Shown here in pieces: positions 10,228-22,379 of a DNA stretch of 64,000 nucleotides. Position 1 is the stretch's first letter. The number at the start of each line of letters is the position of its first letter. The stretch comes from Eutreptiella sp. 'Long Island Sound 2002' (lineage: Eukaryota; Euglenozoa; Euglenophyceae; Eutreptiales; Eutreptiaceae), in the NCBI GenBank assembly GCA_964036045.1, contig OZ038383.1, positions 90,369,086 through 90,433,085 on the forward strand, given 5' to 3'. The position numbers were made by a program, and so were the translations under genes. The notes beneath the pieces were generated by a model, which ran no database searches, was not told where the DNA came from, and saw only the letters and a list, made by a program, of their open reading frames with translations.

Positions 10228-11760
10228 CTTACGTATGAACCATATGGAAATGGACCACAAACGGTGCAAAATAGGGGCAAAAGCACCTCAAATGTTCATC
10301 GCTCATCCCATTCTTATGCACATAGTATCATATTTTATGTACAACGATGACACACAGAGAAAGAAAATTCTCAAATGGCTCAAATAGTTCCAAGCCTACC
10401 TATGAACCATATGGATATTGGATCACAAACGGTGCAAAATAGGGGCAAAAACACCTCAAATCTTCATCGTTCATCCCATTCTTACGCACATACTATCATA
10501 TTATATGTAGGACCTATCATACAAATGCTTACAATAACAACCTAAGCCCCAAACATGTGTGTGTACGGTGATAGGCACGCAAAAGCCCACCTATGACCCA
10601 TATGGAAATGGACCACAACCGGTGCAAAATAGGGCCAAAAACACCTCAAATGTTCATCTTTCATCCCATTCTTATGCACATAGTATCATATTTTATGTAG
10701 TTCCTATCATTCAAATGCATACAATACCAACCCAAGCCCCAAACATGTGTGTGGACGGTGATAGTGATCAAAACCCTACCTATGAACCATATGGATATGG
10801 AGCACAAATGGTGCAAAATCGGGCCAAAAACACCTCAAAACTACATTGTTCATCCCATGCTTGTGCCCGTAGTAACATATTTTATTTCTTACCCAGCATT
10901 CAAATGCTTACAATACCATCCTATGCCCCAAACATGTGTGTGGACGGTGATAGGTGATCAAAACCCTACCTATGAACCATATGGATATGGAGCGCAAAAG
11001 GTGCAAAAACAGGCAAAACACACCTCAAATCTACATCGTTCATCCCATTCTTATGCACATACTATCATATTTTATGTAGTTCTTATCATTTAAATGCATA
11101 CAATACCAACCCAAGCCCCAAACATGTGTGTGGACGGTGATAGGTGATCAAAACCCTACATATGAACCATATGGATATGGAGCGCAAAAGGTGCAAAGAC
11201 GGGCCAAAAACAGCTCAAAACTACATTGTTCATCCCATTCGTATGCATATACTATCATATTTTATGTCGTTATTATCATTCAAATGCATACAATACCAAC
11301 CCAAGCCCCAAACATGTGTGTGGACGGTGATAGGTGATCAAAACCCTACCTATGAACCATATGGATATTGGACCACAAACGGTGCAAAATAGGGCCAAAA
11401 ACACCTCAAATGTTCATCGTTCATCCCATTCTTACGCACATACTATCATATTATATGTAGGACCTATCATACAAACGCTTACAATAACAACCTAAGCCCC
11501 AAACATGTGTGTGTACGGTGATAGGCACGCAAAAGCCTACCTATGAACCATATGGAAATGGACCACAAAAGGTGCAGAATAGGGCCAAAAACACCTCAAA
11601 TGTTCATCTTTCATCCCATTCTTATGCACATACTATCATATTTTATGTAGTTCTTATCATTCAAATGCATACAATACCAACCCAAGCCCCAAACATGTGT
11701 GTGGACGGTGATATGTGTCCAAAACCCTACCTATGAACCATATGGATATTGGGCCCCATG
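10228..11760 (+). repeat. about eight tandem repeats of 190 bp near the right end of the transposon
   Basis: Each unit contains ACCTATGAACCATATGGA, GGTGCAAAATAGGGCCAAAA, CATCCCATTCTTATGCACAT and CCCCAAACATGTGTGTG. The ACATGTGTGTG block recurs near 10552, 10742, 10933, 11123, 11313, 11503 and 11691. Short open frames repeat with the unit and are not taken as genes. Part of the array is copied in reverse at 15000-15510. From 11760 to 12252 I see only unique AT-rich sequence; a 73-codon open frame (11951-12172) is conserved in the reverse copy but carries no motif. Confidence 0.85.
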
Positions 11761-12252
11761 GTGCATGAGAAAGGGATGAATAGCCTAGAATAAAGGCAAA
11801 ACATCGCTTGTCATGTAGGCTTCTACCAATGGTGATGACAATTTGTTCATATATCACCTCTATACCACCTCTTACAGCCCTGTAAGGCCCTCTATATGGC
11901 CTCCATAGACCCTAAAACCATGTAAAGGAGTGGTTTTTGGGTAGAGAAGCGTGAATTTCTCCAAATCTGTGCCTGCCAATCTGGATTTTTTTAGGTCAGC
12001 AGCAAGGTATTTATCTCGGGAACACGCTCATGCCTTTACTTCGCTTCCAACTGCGAAAAAAAGTGGACTTTTTGGCGATTTTCTATTGCGCACGGCGGTC
12101 GGGAATCTGAAACTCGCGTACGCGGCAGTTGCTGACAGTTTATCTGCGGCTCCAGCCTCAGCGACAGCATAATTTTACCAAAAATTTGAGAAAACATAAA
12201 AACAACAGTACTACTGTGTACAGTTTGATATCGCGGTTCTGAAAATGCATGA

Positions 12253-12293
12253 TTTTGAATTTTGGGAAAAAACAGCTGCTAAAATCATAGGTG
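12253..12293 (-). repeat. right terminal inverted repeat of the DNA transposon
   Basis: Reverse complement of 1893-1933 over 41 bp. The sequence after it, AGTGGAGCAAGG, resumes the gypsy protease frame. Confidence 0.85.
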
Positions 12294-13163
12294 AGTGGAG
12301 CAAGGTCAGACACAAATTGATGAAATTTTCGGAGTCAAGGTTGGCAAAGGAGCTGTACAGTTGACAAGTGGGGAGACGGAAGGAGTTGTTCACGAGGGGA
12401 AAGAGGACATCCCTTTCTCGCACGCCACCTTCGACACCGACGCGTTTGACGTGATCCTGGGAAACGACTTCTTCGAAGCCAACCCACACGTCAAGTACCT
12501 CTCCCTGCAAGCGCCCGACCATTTACTGGTACGGAGACACGGGCAACTAGTGGAAGTCCTACTGAACGAAGACACCACACCAAAGCCCTCCATGCAAATC
12601 ATCCAAGGTCTGTTGCTCAACCTAGGCGCAGACATGAAGCTGGAAGGTATGGTGGCCCTCCAAGCGCAGCTCGCTCGTACTGAGAACTACAAACTTTCGA
12701 CGGAGATGAAGAGACAAGGGTTTGCGGACCTATCTTTGGAAGGAGATCCGACAGGTTCGGACTTCATTGGGCTGTTCGCGCCGGAGCAGAACGCGGACTC
12801 ACAATTTTACTGCAACTGCAAGGACAACTCTGCCTTTTGGTACCATTGTGGGTGGGTACAAAGGTGGAAGCAGCTGTACGCAAATCCAAGGTTCTCCCAA
12901 CTTTTAAGAGTTCTGGTCAAGGTGGCGATCGACCGAGCGCGCTTGGTTTTAGTAGTACCAGAAGGGAAGGAATGGGAAATTACAGGAACGAAGTGGAAAA
13001 AACTCCTCAAAAGACTGACTATCTCAAAGATCATCCTACCCGACCTGCCGATGTACAGCCAAGATGGAAGTGAGGAAATTTTACCGAAACCTTCGTGGCG
13101 GACGTGTCTCTATCTACTGGACGGGGATACCAAACCCGTACCGATGGAAGAACTCGGCCAGGA
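12294..13163 (+). pseudogene. Ty3/gypsy Pol: C-terminal half of protease and pre-RT region
   Basis: Begins without an ATG directly after the transposon end. It reads VEQGQTQIDEIFG and then FDVILGNDFFEANPHVKYL, the flap/C-terminal part of a retropepsin, followed by a long protease-RT linker with CNCKDNSAFWYHCGW. It is the continuation of the protease half at 1440-1892. The frame is lost at about 13163, where the sequence jumps into an inverted copy of the next pol segment. Confidence 0.75.
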
Positions 13164-14452
13164 TGGGCCGGCTGGGCTTTGTCCACTGAGGATCCCTTTC
13201 CTCGGAGCGGGTCGTCTTGTCGGCCGCCATGCACGCAAACGCGAGTAAGCACTTAGCTTGGTCACTGAGTTCTCCTCGTTGCGGAGGTATGTCAGGTTCA
13301 GTTTCGAGTAGTAGTGCATCTACCGGATCGTCCCATTTCACGGATTCGTTGCCCTCGAAATCGTGAATCGGGATCGCCGACACACTGGGATTCCTGATGT
13401 TGTCTCCCGTGTTCGCTGCACAGGTCTCCTCTTCTCCTTCCCTATCACTTTCCACGTCCAGCTTCGGAGTGTTGGCCATAGGTTCTCGTTCCTCCCATTG
13501 GACCTCAGGGTGATCAGGGAATTTGCTCAGCATTTTTGCTTTTCCCCAACCTCGGTTCTGCCTTGTGACCCACTGTACCTCCTCCTGGCCGAGTTCTTCC
13601 ATCGGTACGGGTTTGGTATCCCCGTCCAGTAGATAGAGACACGTCCGCCACGAAGGTTTCGGTAAAATTTCCTCACTTCCATCTTGGCTGTACATCGGCA
13701 GGTCGGGTAGGATGATCTTCGAGATAGTCAGTCTTTTGAGGAGTTCTTTCCACTTCGTTCCTGTAATTTCCCATTCCTTCCCTTCTGGTACTACTAAAAC
13801 TAAGCGCGCTCGGTCGATCGCCACCTTGACCAGAACTCTTAAAAGTTGGGAGAACCTTGGATTTGCGTACAGCTGCTTCCACCTTTGTACCCACCCACAA
13901 TGGTACCAAAAGGCAGAGTTGTCCTTGCAGTTGCAGTAAAATTGTGAGTCCGCGTTCTGCTCCGGCGCGAACAGCCCAATGAAGTCCGAACCCGTCGGAT
14001 CTCCTTCCAAACATAGGTCCGCAAACCCTTGTCTCTTCATCTCCGTCGAAAGTTTGTAGTTCTCAGTACGGGCGAGCTGCGCTTGGAGGGCCACCATACC
14101 TTCCAGCTTCATGTCTGCGCCTAGGTTGAGCAACAGACCTTGGATGATTTGCACGGAGGGCTTTGGTGTGGTGTCTTCGTTCAGTAGGACTTCCACTAGT
14201 TGCCCGTGTCTCCGTACCAGTAAATGGTCGGGCCCTTGCAGGGAGAGGTACTTGACGTGTGGGTTGGCTTCGAAGAAGTCGTTTCCCAGGATCACGTCAA
14301 ACGCGTCGGTGTCGAAGGTGGCGTGCGAGAAAGGGATGTCCTCTTTCCCCTCGTGAACAACTCCTTCCGTCTCCCCACTTGTCAACTGTACAGCTCCTTT
14401 GCCAACCTTGACTCCGAAAATTTCATCAATTTGTGTCTGACCTTGCTCCACT
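13164..14452 (-). pseudogene. second, inverted copy of the gypsy protease/linker region
   Basis: Nearly identical to 12294-13163 in reverse (only scattered substitutions, such as Leu-Ser to Leu-Cys at one site) and then continues into the segment EEVQWVTRQNRG to PQWTKPS that normally precedes the RT. It is open for 445 codons and starts next to a third copy of the transposon terminus (14453-14493), just as the plus copy does. The last 18 codons read back through the left arm and are not native. Confidence 0.75.
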
Positions 14453-15654
14453 CACCTATGATTTTAGCAGCTGTTTTTTCCCAAAATTCAAAATCATGCA
14501 TTTTCAGAACCGCGATATCAAACTGTACACAGTAGTACTGTTGTTTTTATGTTTTCTCAAATTTTCATTAAAATTATGCTGTCGCTGAAGCTGGAGCCGC
14601 AGATAAACTGTCAGCAACTGCCGCGTACGCGAGTTTCAGATTCCCGACCGCCGTGCGCAATAGAAAATCGCCAAAAAGTCCACCTTTTTTCGCAGTTGGA
14701 AGCAAAGTAAAGGCATGAGCGTGTTCCCAAAATAAATACCTTGCTGCTGACCTAAGAGAATCCAGATTGGCAGGCACAGATTTGGAGAAATTCACGCTTC
14801 TCTACCCAAAAACAACTTTTTTACATGGTTTTAGGGTCTATGGAGGCCATATAGAGGGCGTTACAGGGCTGTAAGAGGTGGTATAGAGGTGATATATGAA
14901 AAACTTGTCATCACCATTGGTAGAAGCCTACATGACAAGCGATGTTGTGCCTTTATTCTAGGCTATTCATCCCTTTCTCATGCACCATGGGTCCCAATAT
15001 CCATATGGTTCATAGGTAGGGTTTTGATCACCTATCACCGTCCACACACATGTTTGGGGCTTGGGTTGGTATTGTATGCATTTGAATGATAAGAACTACA
15101 TAAAATATGATAGTATGTGCATAAGAATGGGATGAAAGATGAACATTTGAGGTGTTTTTGGCCCTATTCTGCACCTTTTGTGGTCCATTTCCATATGGTT
15201 CATAGGTAGGCTTTTGCGTGCCTATCACCGTACACACACATGTTTGGGGCTTAGGTTGTTATTGTAAGCGTTTGTATGATAGGTCCTACATATAATATGA
15301 TAGTATGTGCGTAAGAATGGGATGAACGATGAACATTAGAGCTGTTTTTGGCCCTATTTTGCACCGTTTGTGGTCCAATATCCATATGGTTCATAGGTAG
15401 GGTTTTGATCACCTATCACCGTCCACACACATGTTTGGGACTTGGGTTGGTATTGTATGCATTTGAATGATAATAACGACATAAAATATGATAGTATGTG
15501 CATACGAATGGAACAGAAAGTTCGGTTTGAATCTCACTAGTCACTATATGCCCCTTCATGACTCTCGATGGAACGAGGGCCACGGTAGTGTCACAGGGGT
15601 GCCCGAGGGTTTCTTCTTCCGAAGGGGGCGCCTCTGGGAACTCCTACCAAGGTC

Positions 15655-16676
15655 CTTCACGCTCTCATCGCCGTATTCCCGCAGTAGTTCACGCACTTTT
15701 CGTAGAGTTAGAGTACTCGCTTGGTGGCATTGACACATGTGCAACATTCCCCACAGTCCTTGATACTCGCAGGTACAGGCTGATGGATCATCGTCGTATT
15801 CAGGGACATAGACACTCGTACCCCGTTTCATCTTAAGCTGCAGCCGCTTTTCTCGCCATTGCCCTCTCTTCTGATATCCGTGTAGGTGTTCTACTCGATG
15901 AAAGAGAAGTTGTTTGAGATCCTCATTCTCGTGCTCTCCGATGGCGCAACTGTCTTTGCTGGGCTTTGTCCACTGAGGATCCCTTTCCTCGGAGCGGGTC
16001 GTCTTGTCGGCCGCCATGCACGCAAACGCGAGTAAGCACTTGGCTTGGTCACCGAGTTCTCCTCGTTGCGGAGGTATGTCAGGTTCAGTTTCGAGTAGTA
16101 GTGCATCTACCGGATCGTCCCATTTCACGGATTCGTTGCCCTCGAAATCGTGAATCGGGATCGTCGACACACTGGGATTCCTGATGTTGTCTCCCGTGTT
16201 CGCTGCACAGGTCTCCTCTTCTCCTTCCCTATCACTTTCCACGTCCAGCGTCGGAGTGTTGGCGATAGGTTCTCGTTCCTCCCATTGGACCTCAGGGTGA
16301 TCAGGGAATTTGCTCAGCATTTTTGCTTTTTCCCAACCTCGGTTCTGCCTTGTGACCCACTGTACCTCCTCAAAGACAGTTGCGCCATCGGAGAGCACGA
16401 GAATGAGGATCTCAAACATCTTCTCTTTCATCGAGTAGAACACCTACACGGATATCAGAAGAGAGGGCAATGGCGAGAAAAGCGGCTGCAGCTTAAGATG
16501 AAACGGGGTACGAGTGTCTATGTCCCTGAATACGACGATGATCCATCAGCCTGTACCTGCGAGTATCAAGGACTGTGGGAAATGTTGCACGTGTGTCAAT
16601 GCCACCAAGCGAGTACTCTAACTCTACGAAAAGTGCGTGAACTACTGCGGGAATACGGCGATGAGAGCGTGAAGGA
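15655..16676. repeat. second hairpin in gypsy pol: about 303-bp arms, 415-bp spacer
   Basis: 15655-15957 (minus) and 16373-16676 (plus) both encode KDSCAIGEHENEDL through REYGDESVK. The spacer 15958-16372 is a second copy of the same minus-oriented segment (EEVQW to TKPS) that forms the spacer of the first hairpin at 13171-13582. Confidence 0.85.
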
Positions 16677-17934
16677 ACACACCCACTGCTGCGACGAGTG
16701 TCACAGAAATCTCGACTTCTGTGCATTTCACCAAGTGGACCCTGACGAGATCAAAGAGGTACTTACACTCAAGCAAGAGTTTGGGCAAAGCGATCTGGCG
16801 GCATCTGAGGACCTCAAGAAGAAGATCCAAGAACACGATCCCCGAGTTGCTGAAGTCCTCGCAAGGTACGAAGAAGCCTTCGGACCTTTACCACCCCCCG
16901 GGTCAAGCAAGAAACTGGTCAGGATGGACTTAGAGCTGAAGCCCGAGTTCCAGGACCAGCGGATTACTTCGAGAGGTTACCCCTGCTTTAAAGAGCACCA
17001 AGATGAGATCATGAGGCAAGTCCTAGAGCTGGTGGAAGCGGGGATATGCGAAGCCTACGAGGACACGGAAATCCCTGAGCACTGCTCGCCGTGTTTCTTA
17101 GTGGCCAAAGCTGGATCGACAGCGAAAAGGCTAGTCGTCGACTACCGCAAGCTGACCAAGACGATCAAACTGCATGCCAGCAGTCTCCCTGTGTTGGAAA
17201 ACACCATCGAAAATGCCGCGTCGTGCAAGTTCAAGTCCAAGATGGACAAAAGATCAGGGTTCTGGCAAGTCGATTTGACGGAGCGTGCCAAGGAGATGAT
17301 TGCGTTTGGGACACCAAACGGAAGGGTGTTCTGATGGCTGGTCATGCTCTTTGGCATTTCCAACGCCCCCGCGCTGTTCCAGAAGTTGATGAACCAGGTG
17401 CTCACCATCGTCAAACAACGACCCGCAGTCCAGGCTTCGCTCGAACGAGGAGCGGTTGCTGAAGCTCACATCGACGACGTGCTGCTAAGCACGAATTCTG
17501 TCCAGGACGATCTGCTGTTGCTGTCGGAGTTTTTCAACGTGTGCGTAGAGCAGAATCTCCGTATCAAGCTGGAGAAATGCGAGTTCCTCAACACTGACGT
17601 AGAGTACCTTGGGTTCCGAGTTGGAGACGGTCATTGGGGACCGTGTGAGGACAAACTGAAGCCACTGATTGACTCTACGATCGACAGAGTCAAAGGAAAA
17701 GCTGAAGGAGTCAAGGAGATAAGGCAATTTTTCGGGGGTTGCAACTTCTACAGGCGCCACTTCAGGAATTTCACTGAGTTCTCGCCTATAGTGACAGACC
17801 TCATCAAAGACAACACCCCATGGAAATGGACAGAAGAGGAGAAAAACAAGTTGGAGGAACTCAAGGAGAAAATCTGCAAGGCAATACCTCTGGGAGTGCC
17901 GCGGCCGAAAGGAGAGATCGTCTCCGTCTGAGAC
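16373..17934 (+). pseudogene. Ty3/gypsy reverse transcriptase
   Basis: Continues pol with a Cys/His-containing linker (CTCEYQG, CHQAS, THCCDECHRN) and then the RT: a VVDYRKLTKTIKLH segment, KMDKRSGFWQVDL, GISNAPALFQKLMNQV and the catalytic HIDDVLLST, then YLGFRVGD and a GGCNFYRRH segment of the connection region. One in-frame TGA at 17332-17334 falls where the family usually has Glu in VFEWLV. The frame is otherwise open to a TGA at 17929-17931. The polymerase Asp pair is intact, but the copy cannot make a full-length enzyme. Confidence 0.85.
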
Positions 17935-18456
17935 GGTTTGAACGTCGGCGGAGGCGGTACTCTCTTTCAATGGCAAGCGCCTTAACCTGAACAGTGTCAA
18001 GAAACCGATGAAAGGCTCAGAACACAAGGAGTAAATCAAGACGGCAGCCTGAAACACTCGTACAACGAAGAAGAATGGGGACTTGTTCCACTCGGACATT
18101 GGAATTGGAAATGGAATGCAGCTCGCTCCAAGTATCACACGTACGAGCACAAACCACTAGGAGGAGTACTGGTCCTCGCTAGTCAACAGAGGATCATTGG
18201 TAACAATCCAATCACCTGGCTCTGTGATCAGGATTCGGTCAAGTACTTTCTGGACTCACCGCCTGCCGAACAAAAGAGACTACGGCGATGGTGGGTATTC
18301 CTGTCTCAACTACGACTAGCAGTTCACCATATCCAAGGACTCAAGAATGAGCTAAGCGATTACCTGAGCCGCAACTCGTTTGACGAGGGCTTGGGACAAT
18401 CATCAGAGGAAATGGCAAAGGACGCGTTCGCCAAGATGGATGTGCACTCGACCTGT
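17935..18456 (+). pseudogene. Ty3/gypsy RNase H, decayed
   Basis: Broken in several frames. Recognisable pieces are DGLNVGGGGTLFQWQA (first catalytic region), LVPLGHWNWKWNAARSKYHTYEH, WLCDQDSVKYFLDSPP and HHIQGLKNELSDYLSRNSF, in the order expected for RNase H and the tether region of a gypsy Pol. Internal stops and frame changes show that it is non-functional. Confidence 0.7.
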
Positions 18457-18458
18457 TC

Positions 18459-19531
18459 ATGAACACCACGCAACCGCAGAAGAAATCGGGAAAGGAGGAA
18501 CTGTTGAAGGTTTACGCTGCGATTATGAAGCAACTGCAACCAGGGCAGGTCAAGCTGATCGCTGGCGAACAATGGGCAATGACGGAAGATGCGCTGAACA
18601 GGGAAGACCGAGTCTGTGTACCTGACTCCCATCTGGAAGAAACGCTACGGTGGTGCAACACGGTCAACAGTCATCCAGCAGTGCAAAGGTCCTTGTGGTT
18701 CTTCGACCGCCACTTTCACTGCAACAAGAACGAGTCAGAGGAAAAGAAACTTATCACCGCGGTGACGAAGGACTGCCACTGCATCCTGGGAAAACCCAAC
18801 AGTCAAGTCGATTGCGGAAAAATGGGAAACCTGGCCATACCTCATATGGTGAACTATGTCGTGTACCTCGACTTCATGCACTTGCTGCACTACGCAGGGC
18901 ACAACTTTGCGTTGCTGGTCACGTGCGGGCTCTGCAGATTCGCAAGGGTGTTTTCTATGAACAAGAAGGCCGACAGCGAGACCGTGCTGAAATCGTTGTT
19001 TGAAGAATGGGTACAAGTCTAATGTTTACCGAAGGTCATCCACTCCGATCAGGACGTGCGCTTAACAGCAGCAGGCAACTGGTGCCCAGGCGTACTAGAG
19101 ACACTTGGTTGCGAGATTCAATTCGGTACGCCGCATCTGCGCACCAAGAACGCACTGAGCGAGAGGCAAATACGCTCCTTCAAAACAGGCATGCGGATCC
19201 TCATGGCGCAGGAGAAGGGGAGGAACTGGTTGAGAGTGCTACCGTACACAATATACCTGCTGAACAACCAGGTGTCCACGCGTACTGGTTACTCACCGCA
19301 CGAGCTCTTCTTCGGTCGTCCTGGTGTCCACATGGAGTTCCAGACGCCGCAGGACGCGAATTCTAAGGTGAAAGAGTGGATGGAAAAACAAGCTGCGTTA
19401 GCAAGTAAGGCCAAGAAACTGCTTCAGATGATCAGGGAACATGAGAACACACGCAGCAACCGTGGGCCCAAAGCCGTCAAATACCAGATCGGAGACACGG
19501 TACTCGTACACCACAAGAGGTTACCGTGCTA
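18459..19531 (+). pseudogene. Ty3/gypsy integrase
   Basis: An N-terminal zinc-binding region (HPAVQRSLWFFDRHFHC followed by CHCILGK) leads into the catalytic core with first Asp in VVYLDFMHL, second Asp in VIHSDQDVRLT and Glu in LSERQIRSFK, then the C-terminal segment RTGYSPHELFFGRPG and YQIGDTVLVHHKRLP. An in-frame TAA at 19020-19022 sits just before the second Asp, and a TAG ends the frame at 19529-19531. The DDE triad residues are all still encoded. Confidence 0.85.
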
Positions 19532-19581
19532 GAAAAAGAACGACCTAGATCTACCCTATTATCCTCCTTTTATGGTCACAG

Positions 19582-20085
19582 ATGTGGGTCCTAGTTCGGT
19601 TAAAGTACGGGCAAGTCCGAGATTTTAGGGGAGAGATTGAATTTGGCTTCCCTTTCCTCAAGAGGTACACTTTGATGGACGAGTACGACCTGGGTTTGGA
19701 GGGTTTCGACGACAAAAAGGCGGCTGAGGAGGATGAGCTCATCGATGATCACGATGAGGACATGACGTCGGAGCTCGGGAGCACGGAGGATTCTGAAGGA
19801 GGAAGACAGTTGCCGGACATGAACACGAAGGAGATGAAGGCAAAGGGTTTTTATAGGGTGGAAGCTATACTGCGTTTGAAGTACAGGCATGGCTGGAGAT
19901 TTTTGGTCTAGTGGGAGGGTTACTCTATGGCGGAGGCAACGTGGGAACCCTACACAGCGTTTATCTTGGACCAAGGGAACGTGAGTTCAGTATTTCAATA
20001 TTACTGCAATGCCAACAAACTGCAGAAGGTGCTCAAACTGGCAGAAATCAGAAATAAGAGAGAGCACGATAAGCACAGCAAGTAA
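19582..20085 (+). pseudogene. chromodomain at the C-terminus of the gypsy integrase
   Basis: After a frame change, an acidic linker (EEDELIDDHDEDMTSELGS) leads to FYRVEAILRLKYRHGWRFLV, a TAG at 19909-19911, then WEGYSMAEATWEPYTAFI, the aromatic signature of a chromodomain. A chromodomain here marks a chromovirus, which targets integration by reading chromatin. The stop lies inside the domain. A Ser/Asp/Gly-rich tail follows the next stop at 20083-20085. Confidence 0.8.
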
Positions 20086-20107
20086 GAACCTGAAGACTGC
20101 AAGCCAA

Positions 20108-20234
20108 GGGATGCCACGGGCGACGGCTCAAGCAAGTCTACCGACTCCTTGGATGCCACGGGCGACGGCTCAAGCAGTTCCACCGAGTACTTGGATGCGA
20201 CGGGCGACGGCTCAAGCAAGTCCACCGACTCCGA
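20108..20234 (+). repeat. 42-bp minisatellite, three copies
   Basis: GGATGC(C/G)ACGGGCGACGGCTC recurs at 42-43 bp spacing. Read on plus in the chromodomain frame it gives LDATGDGSSKSTDS repeats; read on minus it gives LLEPSPVASK repeats. Both strands are open and I cannot say which, if either, is translated. Confidence 0.65.
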
Positions 20235-22375
20235 CTCCGGCTCCGACTCCAGCACCATCTCGGAGGACTCCTCGCTCAGCATAGCCGGATCGGCGGCTCC
20301 AGGCACCAATGCCTGATCGACGGCTCCAGGGAGCCATTCCGGCTCGCTCAGCTGGATGCTGTCCAGCGTCGCCTCCGCCCAGCGCAGCCGCAGCCCGCGA
20401 GTGCCTGGGATTACCGCCCAGCGACCGACGAGCTCCAGCTGGCGTGGGGGCCTGAATAGGGACTGGACGGGCAGGTGGGAGCGGGCAAAGGGGATGCGGG
20501 TGTAGGTGATTGGAGGAGGAATTGTAGGAGGCGGAGTGCCGGAGAAGGAAAGGGACAGGCTCGGGCAGGGTGCCACTTGGCAACTCAGGTGCAGGAGGTA
20601 ACTGGGGGTAGGGTTTGGCTCGTTTGGGTTGAGGCTTGGGCTTGGCCTTGGCGGCAGGGCTTGCTACGAGCCATTGTAAATATGCTGTTAAGCCAAACAA
20701 GGTACTGCAGCGATGTGTAACAGTCAACAGTAAGGTATTGTTCAAGGTGCCAAAACAGGAGTTCGCGTCCCTCTAACCAACTGTCGCGCGCGAACTCGAC
20801 GACCCAAACCAACAGCAAGGCCAGAAGAGGGAGAGAGCAAGACAAAGAAGGGGAGAGGGAAAGAGTCTAAGAGACTTGGGGGGAGGAAAAAAGGCAGAAA
20901 AAATTTCTATGAAACCCACGCTGAAGACAGCGAGCACCGCCGGCGAGGTTCCCGGTAGCTAGGGCGCAAGGCAACTGTGACCAGGGCTAGACGCCTACGC
21001 ACCCAGGTACTAAGCAAACGGTGAACGCCTTGGGGGAATGGTGTACAGTGACATCCTTTTCTCCTTGTGCGAATCAAGCATTTCGTCCCCTTCCCACCAA
21101 TGAATGAACCAATACGTGCACGCCTGGCCTTCCGGAGCAGTACAAGGGCCATCACGGCGGTGCGGTGACTATACCCTGCTGAGTGCATCGAAGGACGCTC
21201 GCGGGATGGCACTGATTTTAATGAGCAAACACGCAACCCACGACGTGGTCTGTGCAATGCAAACGAAGGTCCACCTCAGCAAGTCGCCCGCACCAGTATT
21301 TTTACCACGAGAGCGACAGAGTAACGGAGAGAGAGACGGTTGAGTACCAAGTACCACTACTACAGCTACCTGCAGGCTGACGACAACAAGATCAACCTGA
21401 CTGCCTGCAGCGACAACGACACTGGGATCGACGTGTGGAATTCAAGGTACGCGCTACGCAAAGCTGCCAAAGGACATGTTAGCCGCCTCCACTCCTACGC
21501 GACGAACAGATCATGGCAATGAGGAACGACGCGCGCAAGCACCTTGACTGAGTACGGTCCCAAACGACACGCGCAACTCACATGCGCTCTTTCAGAACAT
21601 CTAAGGTCTGACTACAATCAAGAAATGGGTGTTTGGATACTGCGCATGCATGTTGTGAGCCCATCGAAGGGTTATATATTTGCGACACATGCAAGGGACT
21701 TGCAGCGCTGCAGGGGGGAGTTACATGGACCTGCTGAGGCTGTCTCGTTTTGCGAACATGCCTATTCATATGAGCATTCAGTCATTAAGCTGAACTCTGG
21801 TCGACCATATAGTGAATTTCCTACATTAATGCACATGATGCACCCAAATCCCAGAATGCACAGCATGATGCATCAAACCCAAGATTGCACAGCATGAACA
21901 GTGAAGATGATCAGTAAATCTGACGAATGACCCAAGATGATGGTGACAGGCAGATTCGCAGGGGTCCAAGTGTACAGAATCAGATCTGGATGCAGAAATG
22001 ACATGATGGGCCACATGTGGGATCCATGGTGGCCAGTATTACTGAGTGGCCAGTTGAAGAAAAAAAGGTCAGAACTAAAGTATGGTGATGATAAAAGGCT
22101 CAGAAACCACAGAAAAATACATTTCTCTTGTATTTTATACCAAAGAGACATGTGCAAATTTTTGGGTCATTTGTTTGGCCTTTTATGCCATGGACCTACA
22201 ATAAGTGGTGGACTTTCATCAGCAAGTTTGATCCTGAAGTTTTGCTTTGTGCTGGGGTGTAAAGCAGAAATCCTTCTATAGTCCTCAGTTTTGGAGGCAA
22301 CGATCCTAACCATCCTGGTAGAGGGCTCCCTCTTGCACAGCCTCAGGTAGCTTGACGTGTGCACAGACTGCTGCA
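20235..22375. other. no gene recognised
   Basis: Contains a purine-rich stretch at about 20825-20906 (GGGGAGAGGGAAAGAG, then GGGGGGAGGAAAAAAGG) that could be a polypurine tract of the upstream gypsy element, implying an LTR to its right, but I could not find a matching second LTR. The rest shows only short random open frames. Confidence 0.5.
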
Positions 22376-22379
22376 ATGG

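Larger units (their letters stand above)
1893..12293. mobile_element. 10.4-kb DNA transposon inserted in a gypsy protease gene
   Basis: Both ends carry the same 41-bp sequence in inverted orientation (1893-1933 and 12253-12293), beginning CACCTATGATTTTAGC. Immediately outside lie the two halves of one retropepsin gene, which rejoin in frame (Leu codon CTA, then GTG GAG) if a single shared A is counted once. The interior has subterminal tandem repeats at both ends and three minus-strand genes: a transposase-like ORF, a Q/KP-rich ORF and a spliced coiled-coil gene. The CAC start and subterminal repeats recall the CACTA/EnSpm class, but no 3-bp target duplication is evident (left flank CTA, right flank AGT), so the superfamily is open. 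Confidence 0.75.
11240..15510. repeat. large inverted repeat: 1.93-kb arms, about 0.42-kb spacer
   Basis: Left arm about 11240-13163, right arm about 13583-15510 in reverse complement. Both arms contain part of the 190-bp array, the right end of the DNA transposon and the adjoining gypsy pol. The spacer (about 13171-13582) is a pol segment in minus orientation. Between 15511 and 15654 lies about 145 bp of sequence found in neither arm. Confidence 0.85.

Noticed and set aside
20001-20576. 191-codon minus-strand frame with LLEPSPVASK repeats
   Set aside because: Lies on the minisatellite, which is open on both strands; no independent evidence of translation.
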